Source: Candidatus Arcticimaribacter sp. (GTDB lineage: Bacteria > Bacteroidota > Bacteroidia > Flavobacteriales > Flavobacteriaceae). Taken from it: DNA of 20,798 nucleotides. The position numbers and the translations under genes were made by a program. The DNA lies in assembly GCA_011526275.1 (NCBI GenBank), contig WTJP01000166.1, forward strand, positions 1 through 20,798, given 5' to 3'. Shown in pieces: positions 1 through 7,564 of the stretch (position 1 is the stretch's first letter; the number at the start of each line of letters is the position of its first letter). The notes beneath the pieces are model-generated. The model had not been told where the DNA came from. It worked only from the letters and a program-made list of their open reading frames with translations, and did not search any database.

Positions 1-116
1 AATAATTGTTATACAAAACAAATTCTATTTAATCTTTTTCCGTTTTTGTTAAACAATTAAGCGAATAAATTCCGGTTTGATGATGTATTATCGAAGTTAG
101 ATTCGAGAGATTTATC

Positions 117-124
117 TATTTTTG
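117..124 (+). promoter_or_regulatory. Candidate -7 promoter box
   Basis: The octamer TATTTTTG matches the Bacteroidota -7 consensus TAnnTTTG exactly. Only a weak -33 element (TTA at 97-99, 17 nt upstream) accompanies it. Transcription would start near 129, giving a short leader before the small ORF at 145 and then the K+ channel gene. No other exact TAnnTTTG box was seen in the first 236 bases. Confidence 0.5.
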
Positions 125-144
125 TAGAACTAAGAAAACCCAAT

Positions 145-231
145 ATGACTACTACATTCGTTGCAAACACAGTAATTCTAACAACCATCATTGTTTGTAT
201 TGCAATTGCTCGTGATTTGATGAGAAAATAA
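145..231 (+). CDS. Candidate 28-residue single-pass membrane microprotein
   Basis: An ATG-to-TAA frame of 28 codons begins about 16 nt after the predicted transcription start and is preceded by an A-rich stretch (AAGAAAACCC), as is common before Bacteroidota starts. The product has a short polar N-terminus (MTTTFVANT), a hydrophobic core of about 15 residues rich in I, V, L, T and A (about residues 9-22), and a charged tail RDLMRK. That is the layout of a one-helix membrane protein with its C-terminus inside. The stop lies 5 nt before the TTG start of the K+ channel gene, so the two would be co-transcribed and perhaps translationally coupled. I do not recognise the family. A chance ORF in a leader is the main alternative. 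Confidence 0.4.
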   Translation: MTTTFVANTVILTTIIVCIAIARDLMRK

Positions 232-236
232 ATGCT

Positions 237-950
237 TTGAAACGCAAAGACCTCCATAAGTTTATAGATCAATTCATCTATGTACTCATATTCTTAAATG
301 TGGGTGCCATGATTTTGGAGTCGCACGAAAGTTTACGCTTGGCCTATGGCCCAAGCTTCTACGTGTTTGAAATCATATCCATCGTTATTTTTAGCACAGA
401 ATACCTCTATCGCATTGGATACGCTGTTTCCAAAAAAGGTTTTGCTGGAGCTTTGGGTTATATTTTTAGTTTCTATGGAATTATCGATTTAATTTCTATA
501 CTTCCATTTTACCTCAACCAAGTCATTAAAGTTGACGGACGCTTCTTCCGAATTTTACGTCTCTTCCGTTTGACAAGAATCTTTAAAATTGGGCGTAAGA
601 GTAAATCGTTAAAAGTGTTTACCCGGGCCTTAATGTCGGTTAAAAATGAGCTAACCTTCACCCTCTTTCTTTCGGTACTCACCATCCTCTTTTCTGCTTC
701 AGCCATTTATTACTTGGAGAATGAAGCACAACCTGAAAAGTTTTCCAGTATCACAGAATCCATTTGGTGGGCTACAGTTTCACTAGCAACTGTGGGGTAT
801 GGCGATGTCTATCCTATTACAGTTGGCGGAAAAATCTTTGCTTCATTGATTTCACTTGTTGGTATTGGTGTAGTAGCTATCCCAACTGGGGTAATTAGTG
901 CTGCCTTTGTTGAGGAAATCTACAAGGAGCGCATCAAACGAAAGAACTAA
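237..950 (+). CDS. Voltage-gated-type potassium channel, 6 TM
   Basis: This is a Kv/KvAP-type ion channel subunit of the inner membrane, expected to assemble as a tetramer. Six hydrophobic segments are visible: S1 about residues 11-27, S2 42-60, S3 76-93, S4 102-120, S5 138-160 and S6 197-225. S4 carries a basic residue at every third position (R102, R105, R108, R111, R114, K117, R120). Acidic partners are seen in S2 (E55) and S3 (D84, in a DLISILPF stretch). The K+ selectivity filter TVGYGD is at 185-190. The C-terminus is short and basic, with no RCK/TrkA-N or cyclic-nucleotide domain. The start is TTG; upstream in frame there is a TGA and no ATG, and the first ATG (residue 25) would remove most of S1. 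The filter and S4 make K+ selectivity and voltage sensing likely; the physiological role is not shown. Confidence 0.9.
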   Translation: MKRKDLHKFIDQFIYVLIFLNVGAMILESHESLRLAYGPSFYVFEIISIVIFSTEYLYRIGYAVSKKGFAGALGYIFSFYGIIDLISILPFYLNQVIKVDGRFFRILRLFRLTRIFKIGRKSKSLKVFTRALMSVKNELTFTLFLSVLTILFSASAIYYLENEAQPEKFSSITESIWWATVSLATVGYGDVYPITVGGKIFASLISLVGIGVVAIPTGVISAAFVEEIYKERIKRKN

Positions 951-980
951 ACATTCCAATAATTTTGTTTAAGAATAGCG

Positions 981-988
981 TATCTTTA
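981..988 (+). promoter_or_regulatory. Weak -7-like box before crtI
   Basis: TATCTTTA differs from TAnnTTTG only at the last base and ends 7 nt before the crtI ATG. The nearest TTG (965-967) is only 13 nt upstream, shorter than the usual spacing. If used, the transcript would have almost no leader. Read-through from the channel gene 45 nt upstream is an equally good explanation. Confidence 0.3.
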
Positions 989-995
989 TACCGCT

Positions 996-2459
996 ATGAA
1001 AAAAATAATTGTTGTAGGCTCAGGCTTCTCCTCCTTGTCTGTTGCTTCCTACCTCGCACAAGCGGGGAACCAAGTAGAAGTTTTTGAAAAAAACGACAGT
1101 CCGGGTGGACGCGCACGTCAATTTAAAAAAGACGGTTTTACCTTTGATATTGGACCATCGTGGTACTGGATGCCCGATGTTTTTGATTCCTATTTTGGTG
1201 ACTTCGGAAAAAAAGTAAGTGACTATTATCAACTCGAAAAACTCGACCCAGGCTATGAAGTCTATTTCGACAATCAAAGTTCAATCAAAATAGGCGATAG
1301 CTTAGAGAAGATTTACGCTGCCTTTGAAGAAGAAGAAAAAGGAAGTTCTGTTCCGCTAAAGCGTTTTATTAAAAAAGCAGCCGACAACTACGACATTGCC
1401 ATCAAAGATTTGGTGTACCGCCCAGGAATTTCTCCCTTGGAACTGGTTACTCCTGCCACTATTAAAAAAATAGGGTATTTCTTGAGCACCATAAAACGAG
1501 AGGTCTTAAAGGAATTCAACAACCCGCGTTTGGCGCAAATACTTCAATTCCCCGTTTTGTTTTTAGGGGCTAAACCCAGCCAAACACCTGCTTTCTATAA
1601 CTTTATGAACTTTGCTGATTTTGGCTTAGGAACATGGCACCCCGACAAAGGCATGTATAGCGTGGTGGAAGGCATGGTAAAATTAGCCAAGGAATTGGGG
1701 GTTCAATTTCATCTGAATGCTACCGTGGAGGAAATCCTCGTGGAAAACAAACAAGCGGTGGGCATACGTAGCAATGGAAAAGTGCACCAAGCCGACGTAG
1801 TGATTAGCGGAGCCGACTATCACCACAGTGAAAGTTTACTCCAACCACAATACAGAGCCTACAGTGAGGCCTATTGGGACAAAAAAACCTTTGCCCCTTC
1901 ATCGCTCTTGTTCTTTGTAGGAATAGACAAGAAAGTAAAGAACGTGTCTCACCACACCTTGTTTTTTGATGTAGATTTCGATGCACACGCAGCCGATATC
2001 TACGACCACCCAAAATGGCCGAAAGAACCTTTATTCTATGCCAACTTCCCTTCCATTACCGATGCTTCGATGGCGCCTGCTGGTAAGGAAGCCTGTTTCT
2101 TGTTGATTCCCATTGCCCCTGGCTTAGAAGATACCCCTGAATTAAGAGAAAAGTATTTCAATATTGTCATCGATCGTTTGGAAGAATTGACCGATCAAAA
2201 GATTCGCGAGCATATTGCCTTTCACGAGTCATTCTGTGTCAATGATTTTGTGGAGGAGTACAATTCCTATAAAGGGAATGCATACGGCATGGCCAACACA
2301 TTGTTACAAACCGCCTTTCTACGACCAAAGTTAAAGAGTAAAAAAGTAGAGAACCTGTATTTTACTGGGCAGCTAACGGTTCCTGGTCCGGGAGTTCCTC
2401 CGTCGTTAATTTCGGGGAAGCTCGTAGCCAGTCTGGTTTGTCCCCCCACCACCAAATAA
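996..2459 (+). CDS. crtI: Phytoene desaturase family protein (CrtI type)
   Basis: This is an FAD-dependent carotenoid desaturase/isomerase-family enzyme, peripheral to the inner membrane, that would introduce double bonds into phytoene or a related C40 precursor. The N-terminal dinucleotide-binding fold is at residues 3-45 (VVGSGFSS, then the acidic strand end VFEKN and GGRA). Next comes the CrtI-typical FTFDIGPSWYWMPDVF at about 47-62. The C-terminal FAD-contact signature runs from LYFTGQ to PGPGVPPSLISGK at about 450-475. At 487 residues it has the usual length and looks intact. The third glycine of the nucleotide-binding motif is serine (GSGFSS), which I recall as usual in flavobacterial members. 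No phytoene synthase (crtB), cyclase or hydroxylase is nearby, so its place in pigment synthesis is inferred from family alone. A related FAD amine-oxidase-type desaturase role is possible. The last 98 nt also encode the end of the opposite-strand gene. Confidence 0.88.
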   Translation: MKKIIVVGSGFSSLSVASYLAQAGNQVEVFEKNDSPGGRARQFKKDGFTFDIGPSWYWMPDVFDSYFGDFGKKVSDYYQLEKLDPGYEVYFDNQSSIKIGDSLEKIYAAFEEEEKGSSVPLKRFIKKAADNYDIAIKDLVYRPGISPLELVTPATIKKIGYFLSTIKREVLKEFNNPRLAQILQFPVLFLGAKPSQTPAFYNFMNFADFGLGTWHPDKGMYSVVEGMVKLAKELGVQFHLNATVEEILVENKQAVGIRSNGKVHQADVVISGADYHHSESLLQPQYRAYSEAYWDKKTFAPSSLLFFVGIDKKVKNVSHHTLFFDVDFDAHAADIYDHPKWPKEPLFYANFPSITDASMAPAGKEACFLLIPIAPGLEDTPELREKYFNIVIDRLEELTDQKIREHIAFHESFCVNDFVEEYNSYKGNAYGMANTLLQTAFLRPKLKSKKVENLYFTGQLTVPGPGVPPSLISGKLVASLVCPPTTK

Positions 2460-3270
2460 CGGTCCATTGGTCTTCTTTTTCGGCGATAACATCGTTTAAT
2501 ACACCGATGTTCTTTTCTAGGGTTTCATTGTAGGCCAATAACTGCTCATTGATTTGATACCACAGTTCAATGCGCTTAAACAAATTGTACTTGATGAAGC
2601 GATCTTGTTGAATGTATTTGCGGTTTTTCACCCAAAAATCATTGTCCTCAACATCGATCTTATCTAAGTCAAACACCCATTGATGCGCCAGTCTCCCAGT
2701 AAATTCCTCGACATAGGTTTTCTCTTCCTTGTCGGTATTGATCATGAGGTACTTCAGGTCGGTTCCATCGTAATTGTCATTGACCAATCGACCGATATCT
2801 GACCCTAGAAAACGGAAGGTTCCATCGAGTTTAATGGCGTCGTAAACAACCCTTGGCGGATTGAAGGGATCGCGGTTGGTATAAAACGCCATGGGAGAAT
2901 AATGGAAATCCTCTTCCTCATCGTAAACCAAGAATATACTGTCATTGTCTTGTTCCCAACGTCGGTACTGCTCTAAATACATGTTGGTTACCCACTCGTT
3001 TTGCAAGATATAATCTTGGGTGTATTCTTTCATTTCGATCAACTCATTGCGAAGCCCTACCAAGTTGTCGATATTCTTCTCACGGTCATCGAAATTTTCA
3101 CCTTGCTGTTCTACCGAGAAGGAGACCAATACCCCAAAAAAGACAATCAAGAACTCCACAAAACCCTTTTTTAAACGGTCGTAAAAATCTTGAACAGAAA
3201 AGCGATCTCCTAGCGTGATGAGACGGAAGAACCAATTGAGTTCGCTGCGGTCTTTCTTTTTATTAGCCAT
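2362..3270 (-). CDS. Hypothetical one-helix membrane protein with C-terminal soluble domain
   Basis: I do not firmly recognise this 302-residue protein. It has a charged, probably cytoplasmic N-terminus (MANKKKDRSE), a single hydrophobic segment at about residues 37-53 (FVEFLIVFFGVLVSFSVEQ), and then a long hydrophilic, acidic, mostly helical region. The architecture (one N-terminal helix, immediately followed by a heptad-like ENFDDREKNIDNLVGLRNEL stretch) resembles Bacteroidota DUF6090-type proteins; that is an impression, not a database result. The gene lies 31 nt after the addB-like gene on the same strand and is probably transcribed with it. Its last 32 codons or so lie on the antisense of the 3' end of crtI. 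The C-terminal tail (WWWGDKPDWLRASP and on to the end) is therefore constrained by, or a by-product of, the crtI sequence. Confidence 0.75.
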   Translation of the reverse strand: MANKKKDRSELNWFFRLITLGDRFSVQDFYDRLKKGFVEFLIVFFGVLVSFSVEQQGENFDDREKNIDNLVGLRNELIEMKEYTQDYILQNEWVTNMYLEQYRRWEQDNDSIFLVYDEEEDFHYSPMAFYTNRDPFNPPRVVYDAIKLDGTFRFLGSDIGRLVNDNYDGTDLKYLMINTDKEEKTYVEEFTGRLAHQWVFDLDKIDVEDNDFWVKNRKYIQQDRFIKYNLFKRIELWYQINEQLLAYNETLEKNIGVLNDVIAEKEDQWTVIWWWGDKPDWLRASPKLTTEELPDQEPLAAQ

Positions 3271-3301
3271 AAATAAATTTGTGCTTCACTTTTTTGACAA
3301 G

Positions 3302-6013
3302 TTAACGGTCTTCTTCCAAAGATACAAAAGACTTTTCTAGGTCAAATAGTTCTTCAATTAGTTGAACGAGATATTTGTGGATTTCTGCCGCAAAAGGAGC
3401 ATCAACTTCCGCTTGATTCGCTCCTTTGGGCACATCTTTTCTAACCAGTGGCAAAACATTTTCTTTGGGCGACTTAAACGAAATAATGCCCACCTCTACA
3501 GCAGACTGAGCGGCTGTATGTAAATGCGCCCAAGCATAGACCAACAATTGGAAAAGAGGATTTCTTTTATAATCTCCCACAAACGCCTCCCAGTTGTTCC
3601 AATACAATTTGGGTTTTTCAACTTTACCCGTTTTATAATCGATTAAACGCGTAGTCCCGTTAAATTGATCTACACGGTCAATCTTTCCGCGTAGCAAAAT
3701 CTTTTGCCCGGCTATATCTACTTCCAAAGGAACGGCAAATTCTTTCTCCAGAGCGATGATAACCAATTCATTCCCTGCTTCTACCAATCCTTTTTCCGCT
3801 TTTAAAAATTGCTGTATCCCCCGCTGATAGGCCTTTATGGTAAGGTAATTCTCGCCTTTAGGTACTGGCATGTTAGGATAGGTTTCGGCATAAATCTTTG
3901 CTAGTGTTTCCTCCAAGCGAGCTTGCATAGCATCATAATCAGCAGGCTGTAAAACCCGACCTATAAATGGCGTGTAGAGCTGTTCTACACAATCGTGAAC
4001 GATGGTTCCACGTGTTATATGAGAAAGCACTTTTGTGGGGGTCTCAAGTTCTTTTATCCCCAAAATATAGCGATCATAAAAGGTCATGGGGTTATTCAAG
4101 TAGGTGGTTAAAGAGGTAGGAGAAAATCCTTTTTCGGCTATTGCAGCCAAACGCTGGAGCATGGGTTGCGATTTAACCACTTCATTTCTTTTTTCCGGAC
4201 TATTAGGGAAATAGACACCCCATTGTTCATCACTAAAATGGTGCTGCGGTTGTGCGCATAATTCCAATTGACGAATAAAACGACTTTTCTCTCCTGCACC
4301 TAGACCTTCACTTTTGGCATTGTACAATAAATGCACTTCTTTGGCGCGTTGCAACAAACGATAAAAGTGGTAAGTGTATATCGCATCGTTATCCAAGAAA
4401 GTAGGTAAGCCGTATTTTTTCTTCATGGCAAAGGGGAAAAAGCTTTGATCGTTTTTCCCAACCGGAAGTATTCCCTCGTTGACATTGGTAATAATCAAGC
4501 GGTCAAAATCTAAAACCCTTGATTCCAACATCCCCATGAGCTGAATCCCTTCGATGGGGTCTCCCTTAAAATCGAGGGTTTGCATAGCCATTCCTTCCTT
4601 CAATAAAACAAAAAAGGCCGAGACCTTTACGTCAAAATCGACCCCCTCGAGCTGTACCCGTATTTGTGCCAATAACTTTAATACCTGTGCTACAACCGCT
4701 TGACTCATATTATCCAAGACCCCTTTTAAGGCACTAAAATTTTGGAGTAAGGCAGTGAACTGATCGATCAATAAGGTGGACTCTTCAACAATGGTTAATC
4801 CCAGTTCATTTTTCAAAGAAGAAGAGAGTAGCTCGGGGGAAACTTTCGTGGAAAAGTTGGCCGTTACTGTTTTCACAAAAGAGGGAAATTCCTCGCTTAC
4901 CTTAGTAACGTATTCGCCAAAAGAAGTATAGTGCAATAGCTGCAGCAAGAGGTCACGATCATAGCCTTCTTCTGTATATTGAGCATGAAGTTGAACCAAG
5001 GTCATGAACCATTGTGAAATGGGGAGTTGTTCTATGGCGTAGCCCATGGTAACATTCCACTGTTCTAGCCCTTCGGGTAAATGCGCCAAAGCGGGTAGTA
5101 ATAATTGTTCTTCCCCAAACACCACGGCTGTGGTTTCTTTCGTGGAATTGGTTTCTTTGAGTAGTTTCCCTACATATTGCGCTTGGGCAATATTCCCTGA
5201 AAAGCCTACGGCCTTGATTTCTTTTGGCCCTTGAAAAGAAGTGTCTTGAAAGCTTAATGGGTTTTGGCGATAGAAAGGCCAAGTGGTTTGATAATGACGG
5301 ATAAATCGACCTGCGGCATGAAATTGATCGTCGTAAAAGGTTTGATCGAGATCCCAAATCACCGCTCCCTTTTTCTCAACTAAAAAACCTTGAATTAAAT
5401 CTTGTTCTGCTTTATTGAGTGCATTAAATCCTATGAAATAATGGGTTTTTTGCGTGTGCGATAAATACAACTCTAGACTGTCTAGCGTGTCTTTATACAA
5501 CATCCCCAATGTCCCCCAATTTGCTTCCATTAGCGTATTTTCAAAAGCCGTATAAAGTTGTGGTAAAGCAGACCAAAAGGCAGGTGAAAAAGAACGCTCT
5601 TCCTCGGTGGAGAACACCGACTCAATACGATAAAACTCTCCTAGATCATGCAGTATAGCTTCGGGGTCAATCCGATAGGCGTCCAAGTCATTAAAGTCGT
5701 TCAACAATCGTTTTCCCCACTGTAAAAATGCGGTGAAGTCGTCGCGTTGGTGTTCTTGCAGTTGCTTAGTGTAAACGCCATACAACGCAAATAACTGATG
5801 GGTTGGACTTGCTTTCTTTAAGGAAGAAAGACTTTCAACAAAACCCTCAATACTGTGTATCGTTGGAGCAATTTGCGGTCGATCAATGTGCTGCAATAAA
5901 TAGTGCTTAAAAAACACCCCAGCACGTTTACTGGGTAATACCACAACGACCTCCTCCCAAGAACGGTGCTTGGCTTGTATTTGTTGAATGGCTTGAACAA
6001 GAAAGGGCGTCAT
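3302..6013 (-). CDS. AddB-like PD-(D/E)XK nuclease / inactivated helicase-fold protein
   Basis: This 903-residue protein resembles the AddB/RexB subunit of the AddAB double-strand-break repair helicase-nuclease, which resects ends for RecA in the cytoplasm. The N-terminus (VVVVLPSKRAGVFF, residues 22-35) sits where a superfamily 1 helicase has its Walker A, but there is no GKT/S, so ATP hydrolysis is not expected from it. A central stretch (about 480-560) has the UvrD-like fold remnants GIQLMGMLESRVLDFD and NVNEGILP. The C-terminal nuclease domain is complete: D779 in GKIDRVD, D792-Y-K794 in DYKTG, and a QLLVY (QxxxY) motif at 822-826. The cysteines that hold an Fe-S cluster in Bacillus-type AddB are absent; the equivalent LTTYLNNPMTFYDRY has no Cys. 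The partner AddA-like gene is on the same strand but separated by ompA. Assignment to the AddB branch is by architecture. Confidence 0.83.
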   Translation of the reverse strand: MTPFLVQAIQQIQAKHRSWEEVVVVLPSKRAGVFFKHYLLQHIDRPQIAPTIHSIEGFVESLSSLKKASPTHQLFALYGVYTKQLQEHQRDDFTAFLQWGKRLLNDFNDLDAYRIDPEAILHDLGEFYRIESVFSTEEERSFSPAFWSALPQLYTAFENTLMEANWGTLGMLYKDTLDSLELYLSHTQKTHYFIGFNALNKAEQDLIQGFLVEKKGAVIWDLDQTFYDDQFHAAGRFIRHYQTTWPFYRQNPLSFQDTSFQGPKEIKAVGFSGNIAQAQYVGKLLKETNSTKETTAVVFGEEQLLLPALAHLPEGLEQWNVTMGYAIEQLPISQWFMTLVQLHAQYTEEGYDRDLLLQLLHYTSFGEYVTKVSEEFPSFVKTVTANFSTKVSPELLSSSLKNELGLTIVEESTLLIDQFTALLQNFSALKGVLDNMSQAVVAQVLKLLAQIRVQLEGVDFDVKVSAFFVLLKEGMAMQTLDFKGDPIEGIQLMGMLESRVLDFDRLIITNVNEGILPVGKNDQSFFPFAMKKKYGLPTFLDNDAIYTYHFYRLLQRAKEVHLLYNAKSEGLGAGEKSRFIRQLELCAQPQHHFSDEQWGVYFPNSPEKRNEVVKSQPMLQRLAAIAEKGFSPTSLTTYLNNPMTFYDRYILGIKELETPTKVLSHITRGTIVHDCVEQLYTPFIGRVLQPADYDAMQARLEETLAKIYAETYPNMPVPKGENYLTIKAYQRGIQQFLKAEKGLVEAGNELVIIALEKEFAVPLEVDIAGQKILLRGKIDRVDQFNGTTRLIDYKTGKVEKPKLYWNNWEAFVGDYKRNPLFQLLVYAWAHLHTAAQSAVEVGIISFKSPKENVLPLVRKDVPKGANQAEVDAPFAAEIHKYLVQLIEELFDLEKSFVSLEEDR

Positions 6014-6053
6014 GATCCAATTTTAAATCAAGTTACTAAATAATGGGACAAAA

Positions 6054-6082
6054 AAAATGCCTTGGTTGAACCAAGGCATTTT
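6054..6082 (-). terminator. Rho-independent terminator of ompA
   Basis: A near-perfect palindrome AAAATGCCTTGG / CCAAGGCATTTT (arms 6054-6065 and 6071-6082, loop TTGAA) lies between the ompA stop and the addB-like start. Read on the minus strand, the stem runs straight into a tract of seven or eight T. It would end the ompA transcript, so the addB-like gene probably needs its own start in the 40 nt that follow. Confidence 0.85.
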
Positions 6083-6102
6083 GTTGTATGATTAAGAAGA
6101 AA

Positions 6103-7485
6103 TTACTCTCCCACAGAGAATTGAACTCTACGGTTACTTTTTCTTCCTTTTGCGGTGTTGTTATCTCCAATAGGACGATCCTCACCAAAAGCTGCAGTGC
6201 TTAAACGATCGGCACTAGCACCAGCGGTGATCAAAGCGGCTTTAACTGCATCGGCGCGTTCTTGTGAAAGCTTTTGGTTGTAGGCTTTACTACCGTCGCT
6301 AGAAGCGTGACCTTCAACAACAAAGCCGTAAGAAGGATAGCTTTCTAAGATGCCTTTGATTTTTTCAATTACAGCGGCAGACTCATCTCCAAGGATTTCA
6401 GAAGATTCTGCTCTGAAACGAATCATTGAACCTTCTGTATTGAGGGTAGCGATAACGTCTTGTGGTAACTCTGGACATCCATTGTTCGCAGCAACACCGG
6501 CTAACTCTGGACATGCATCGTCTTTGTTAGGAACACCGTCACCGTCGTTATCTGGCCATGGGCATCCACCGTTTTCAGCTGGACCAGCCTCTTCAGGACA
6601 AGTATCGTCTTTATCGCTAAGACCATCACCGTCGGTATCAGGGCATCCACCCATTTCTTTGCTTCCAGCACGGTTTGGACAAGCATCTTCTATATCAGAA
6701 AGACCGTCGCCATCAGTATCAGGACATCCGTTCATTTCTACAGAACCTGCACGCTTTGGACAAGCATCATCTTGATCGATGATACCGTCACCATCGGTGT
6801 CAGGGCATCCTTGGAATTCTTCTAATCCAGCTACTTCTGGACAAGCGTCAAATTTGTCATAAACGCCGTCACCATCGGTGTCAACTCCACCAAATTTGAT
6901 GTTGAGTCCTAACTGGTGTTGGAAGTGAACTACGCCTCTATCTTCGTAAGCGTCTTTGTAATTTACTTGGTAAGATAAACCGATATTGTCATTTGCCCAG
7001 TAGGCTAAACCAGCACCTAGGCTAAATAACATTGATTCGTTCTCACCTAAAGCTAAATAACCTCCACCAACTTCGGCATAAGGTTCCCATGTAGCGCTTT
7101 TTTCAGCAAATGAACGACGTAAAACAAGGTCAGCAGATTTGTAGATTAATCCTGGAGCGGGGCTTGTTCCAAATTTATTGATTTGGTTGAAGCTAAAACG
7201 ACCAGCGATGGAATACCCTTCAGTTATATTTCTGCTAATACCTAAAGAGGTAATTGTAGGCAGAATATTCCAGTTATCTGTTGAGTAAAAATCTTCAAAA
7301 AGTTTCCCTTGTTCTCCAATAAATTCTTGACCTACGATGTCAACATTAGATTGGTTGGTTGGATAAGTATCTACTGCATTTGCAGAAAGGGTTACTACCC
7401 AAGGGTTGTTTTCATCTTGAGCGAAAACAGCAGTCGACAAAACTAAAGTCAAAACTGCAGCTAGGCTTCTTTGTATAATTCTCAT
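6103..7485 (-). CDS. OmpA-family outer-membrane protein with TSP3 calcium-binding repeats
   Basis: This is an outer-membrane protein with a peptidoglycan-binding tail. A signal peptide is clear (RSLAAVLTLVLSTAVFA, cleavage after about residue 22). Residues 25-200 have alternating aromatic and polar strands typical of an OmpA-like beta-barrel. Residues 202-338 contain five thrombospondin type 3 repeats (DTDGDGxxDxxDACP, ending GCP), each with a D-x-D-x-D-G type Ca2+ loop and paired cysteines. Residues 345-460 form the OmpA/MotB domain, with VVEGHASSDGS, LSQERADAVKAAL and a terminal KGRKSNRRVQF, the diaminopimelate-contacting region. Length and order match abundant flavobacterial OmpA proteins. 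It has its own promoter and terminator, consistent with high, independent expression, and appears functionally unrelated to the recombination genes on either side. Confidence 0.93.
   Translation of the reverse strand: MRIIQRSLAAVLTLVLSTAVFAQDENNPWVVTLSANAVDTYPTNQSNVDIVGQEFIGEQGKLFEDFYSTDNWNILPTITSLGISRNITEGYSIAGRFSFNQINKFGTSPAPGLIYKSADLVLRRSFAEKSATWEPYAEVGGGYLALGENESMLFSLGAGLAYWANDNIGLSYQVNYKDAYEDRGVVHFQHQLGLNIKFGGVDTDGDGVYDKFDACPEVAGLEEFQGCPDTDGDGIIDQDDACPKRAGSVEMNGCPDTDGDGLSDIEDACPNRAGSKEMGGCPDTDGDGLSDKDDTCPEEAGPAENGGCPWPDNDGDGVPNKDDACPELAGVAANNGCPELPQDVIATLNTEGSMIRFRAESSEILGDESAAVIEKIKGILESYPSYGFVVEGHASSDGSKAYNQKLSQERADAVKAALITAGASADRLSTAAFGEDRPIGDNNTAKGRKSNRRVQFSVGE
6472..6882 (-). repeat. 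Five in-frame tandem TSP3 repeats within ompA
   Basis: Five consecutive coding units of about 26-29 codons each begin DTDGDG (the last DNDGDG) and end GCP. They are also similar at the DNA level: on the plus strand the phrases catcaccgtcggtatc and ggacaagcatc recur with small changes. They form the Ca2+-binding linker between barrel and periplasmic domain. Such repeats are prone to copy-number change by recombination. Confidence 0.9.
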
Positions 7486-7506
7486 TTTTAGCTAGATTAA
7501 TTTGCA

Positions 7507-7536
7507 CAAAAGTAATGGATATTGTTAAGGATTCAA
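7507..7536 (-). promoter_or_regulatory. ompA promoter, full Bacteroidota consensus
   Basis: On the minus strand, TTG (7534-7536) is followed by exactly 19 nt and then TACTTTTG (7507-7514), an exact match to TAnnTTTG. The transcript would start near 7502, giving a leader of about 17 nt before the ompA ATG. It lies just downstream of the addA-like stop, so ompA has its own promoter. Confidence 0.8.
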
Positions 7537-7564
7537 AGCTTTTAAAGACCTTATTCTGACCAGA

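Noticed and set aside
4959..5357. A 132-codon minus-strand ORF rich in Arg and Ser
   Set aside because: It is an alternative frame inside the addB-like gene, with unnatural composition and no start context.
6350..6775. A 141-codon plus-strand ORF rich in Ser, Pro and Gly, opposite ompA
   Set aside because: It is the exact antisense of the TSP3 repeats; its repetitive composition comes from them, and ompA has a signal peptide, conserved domains, promoter and terminator.
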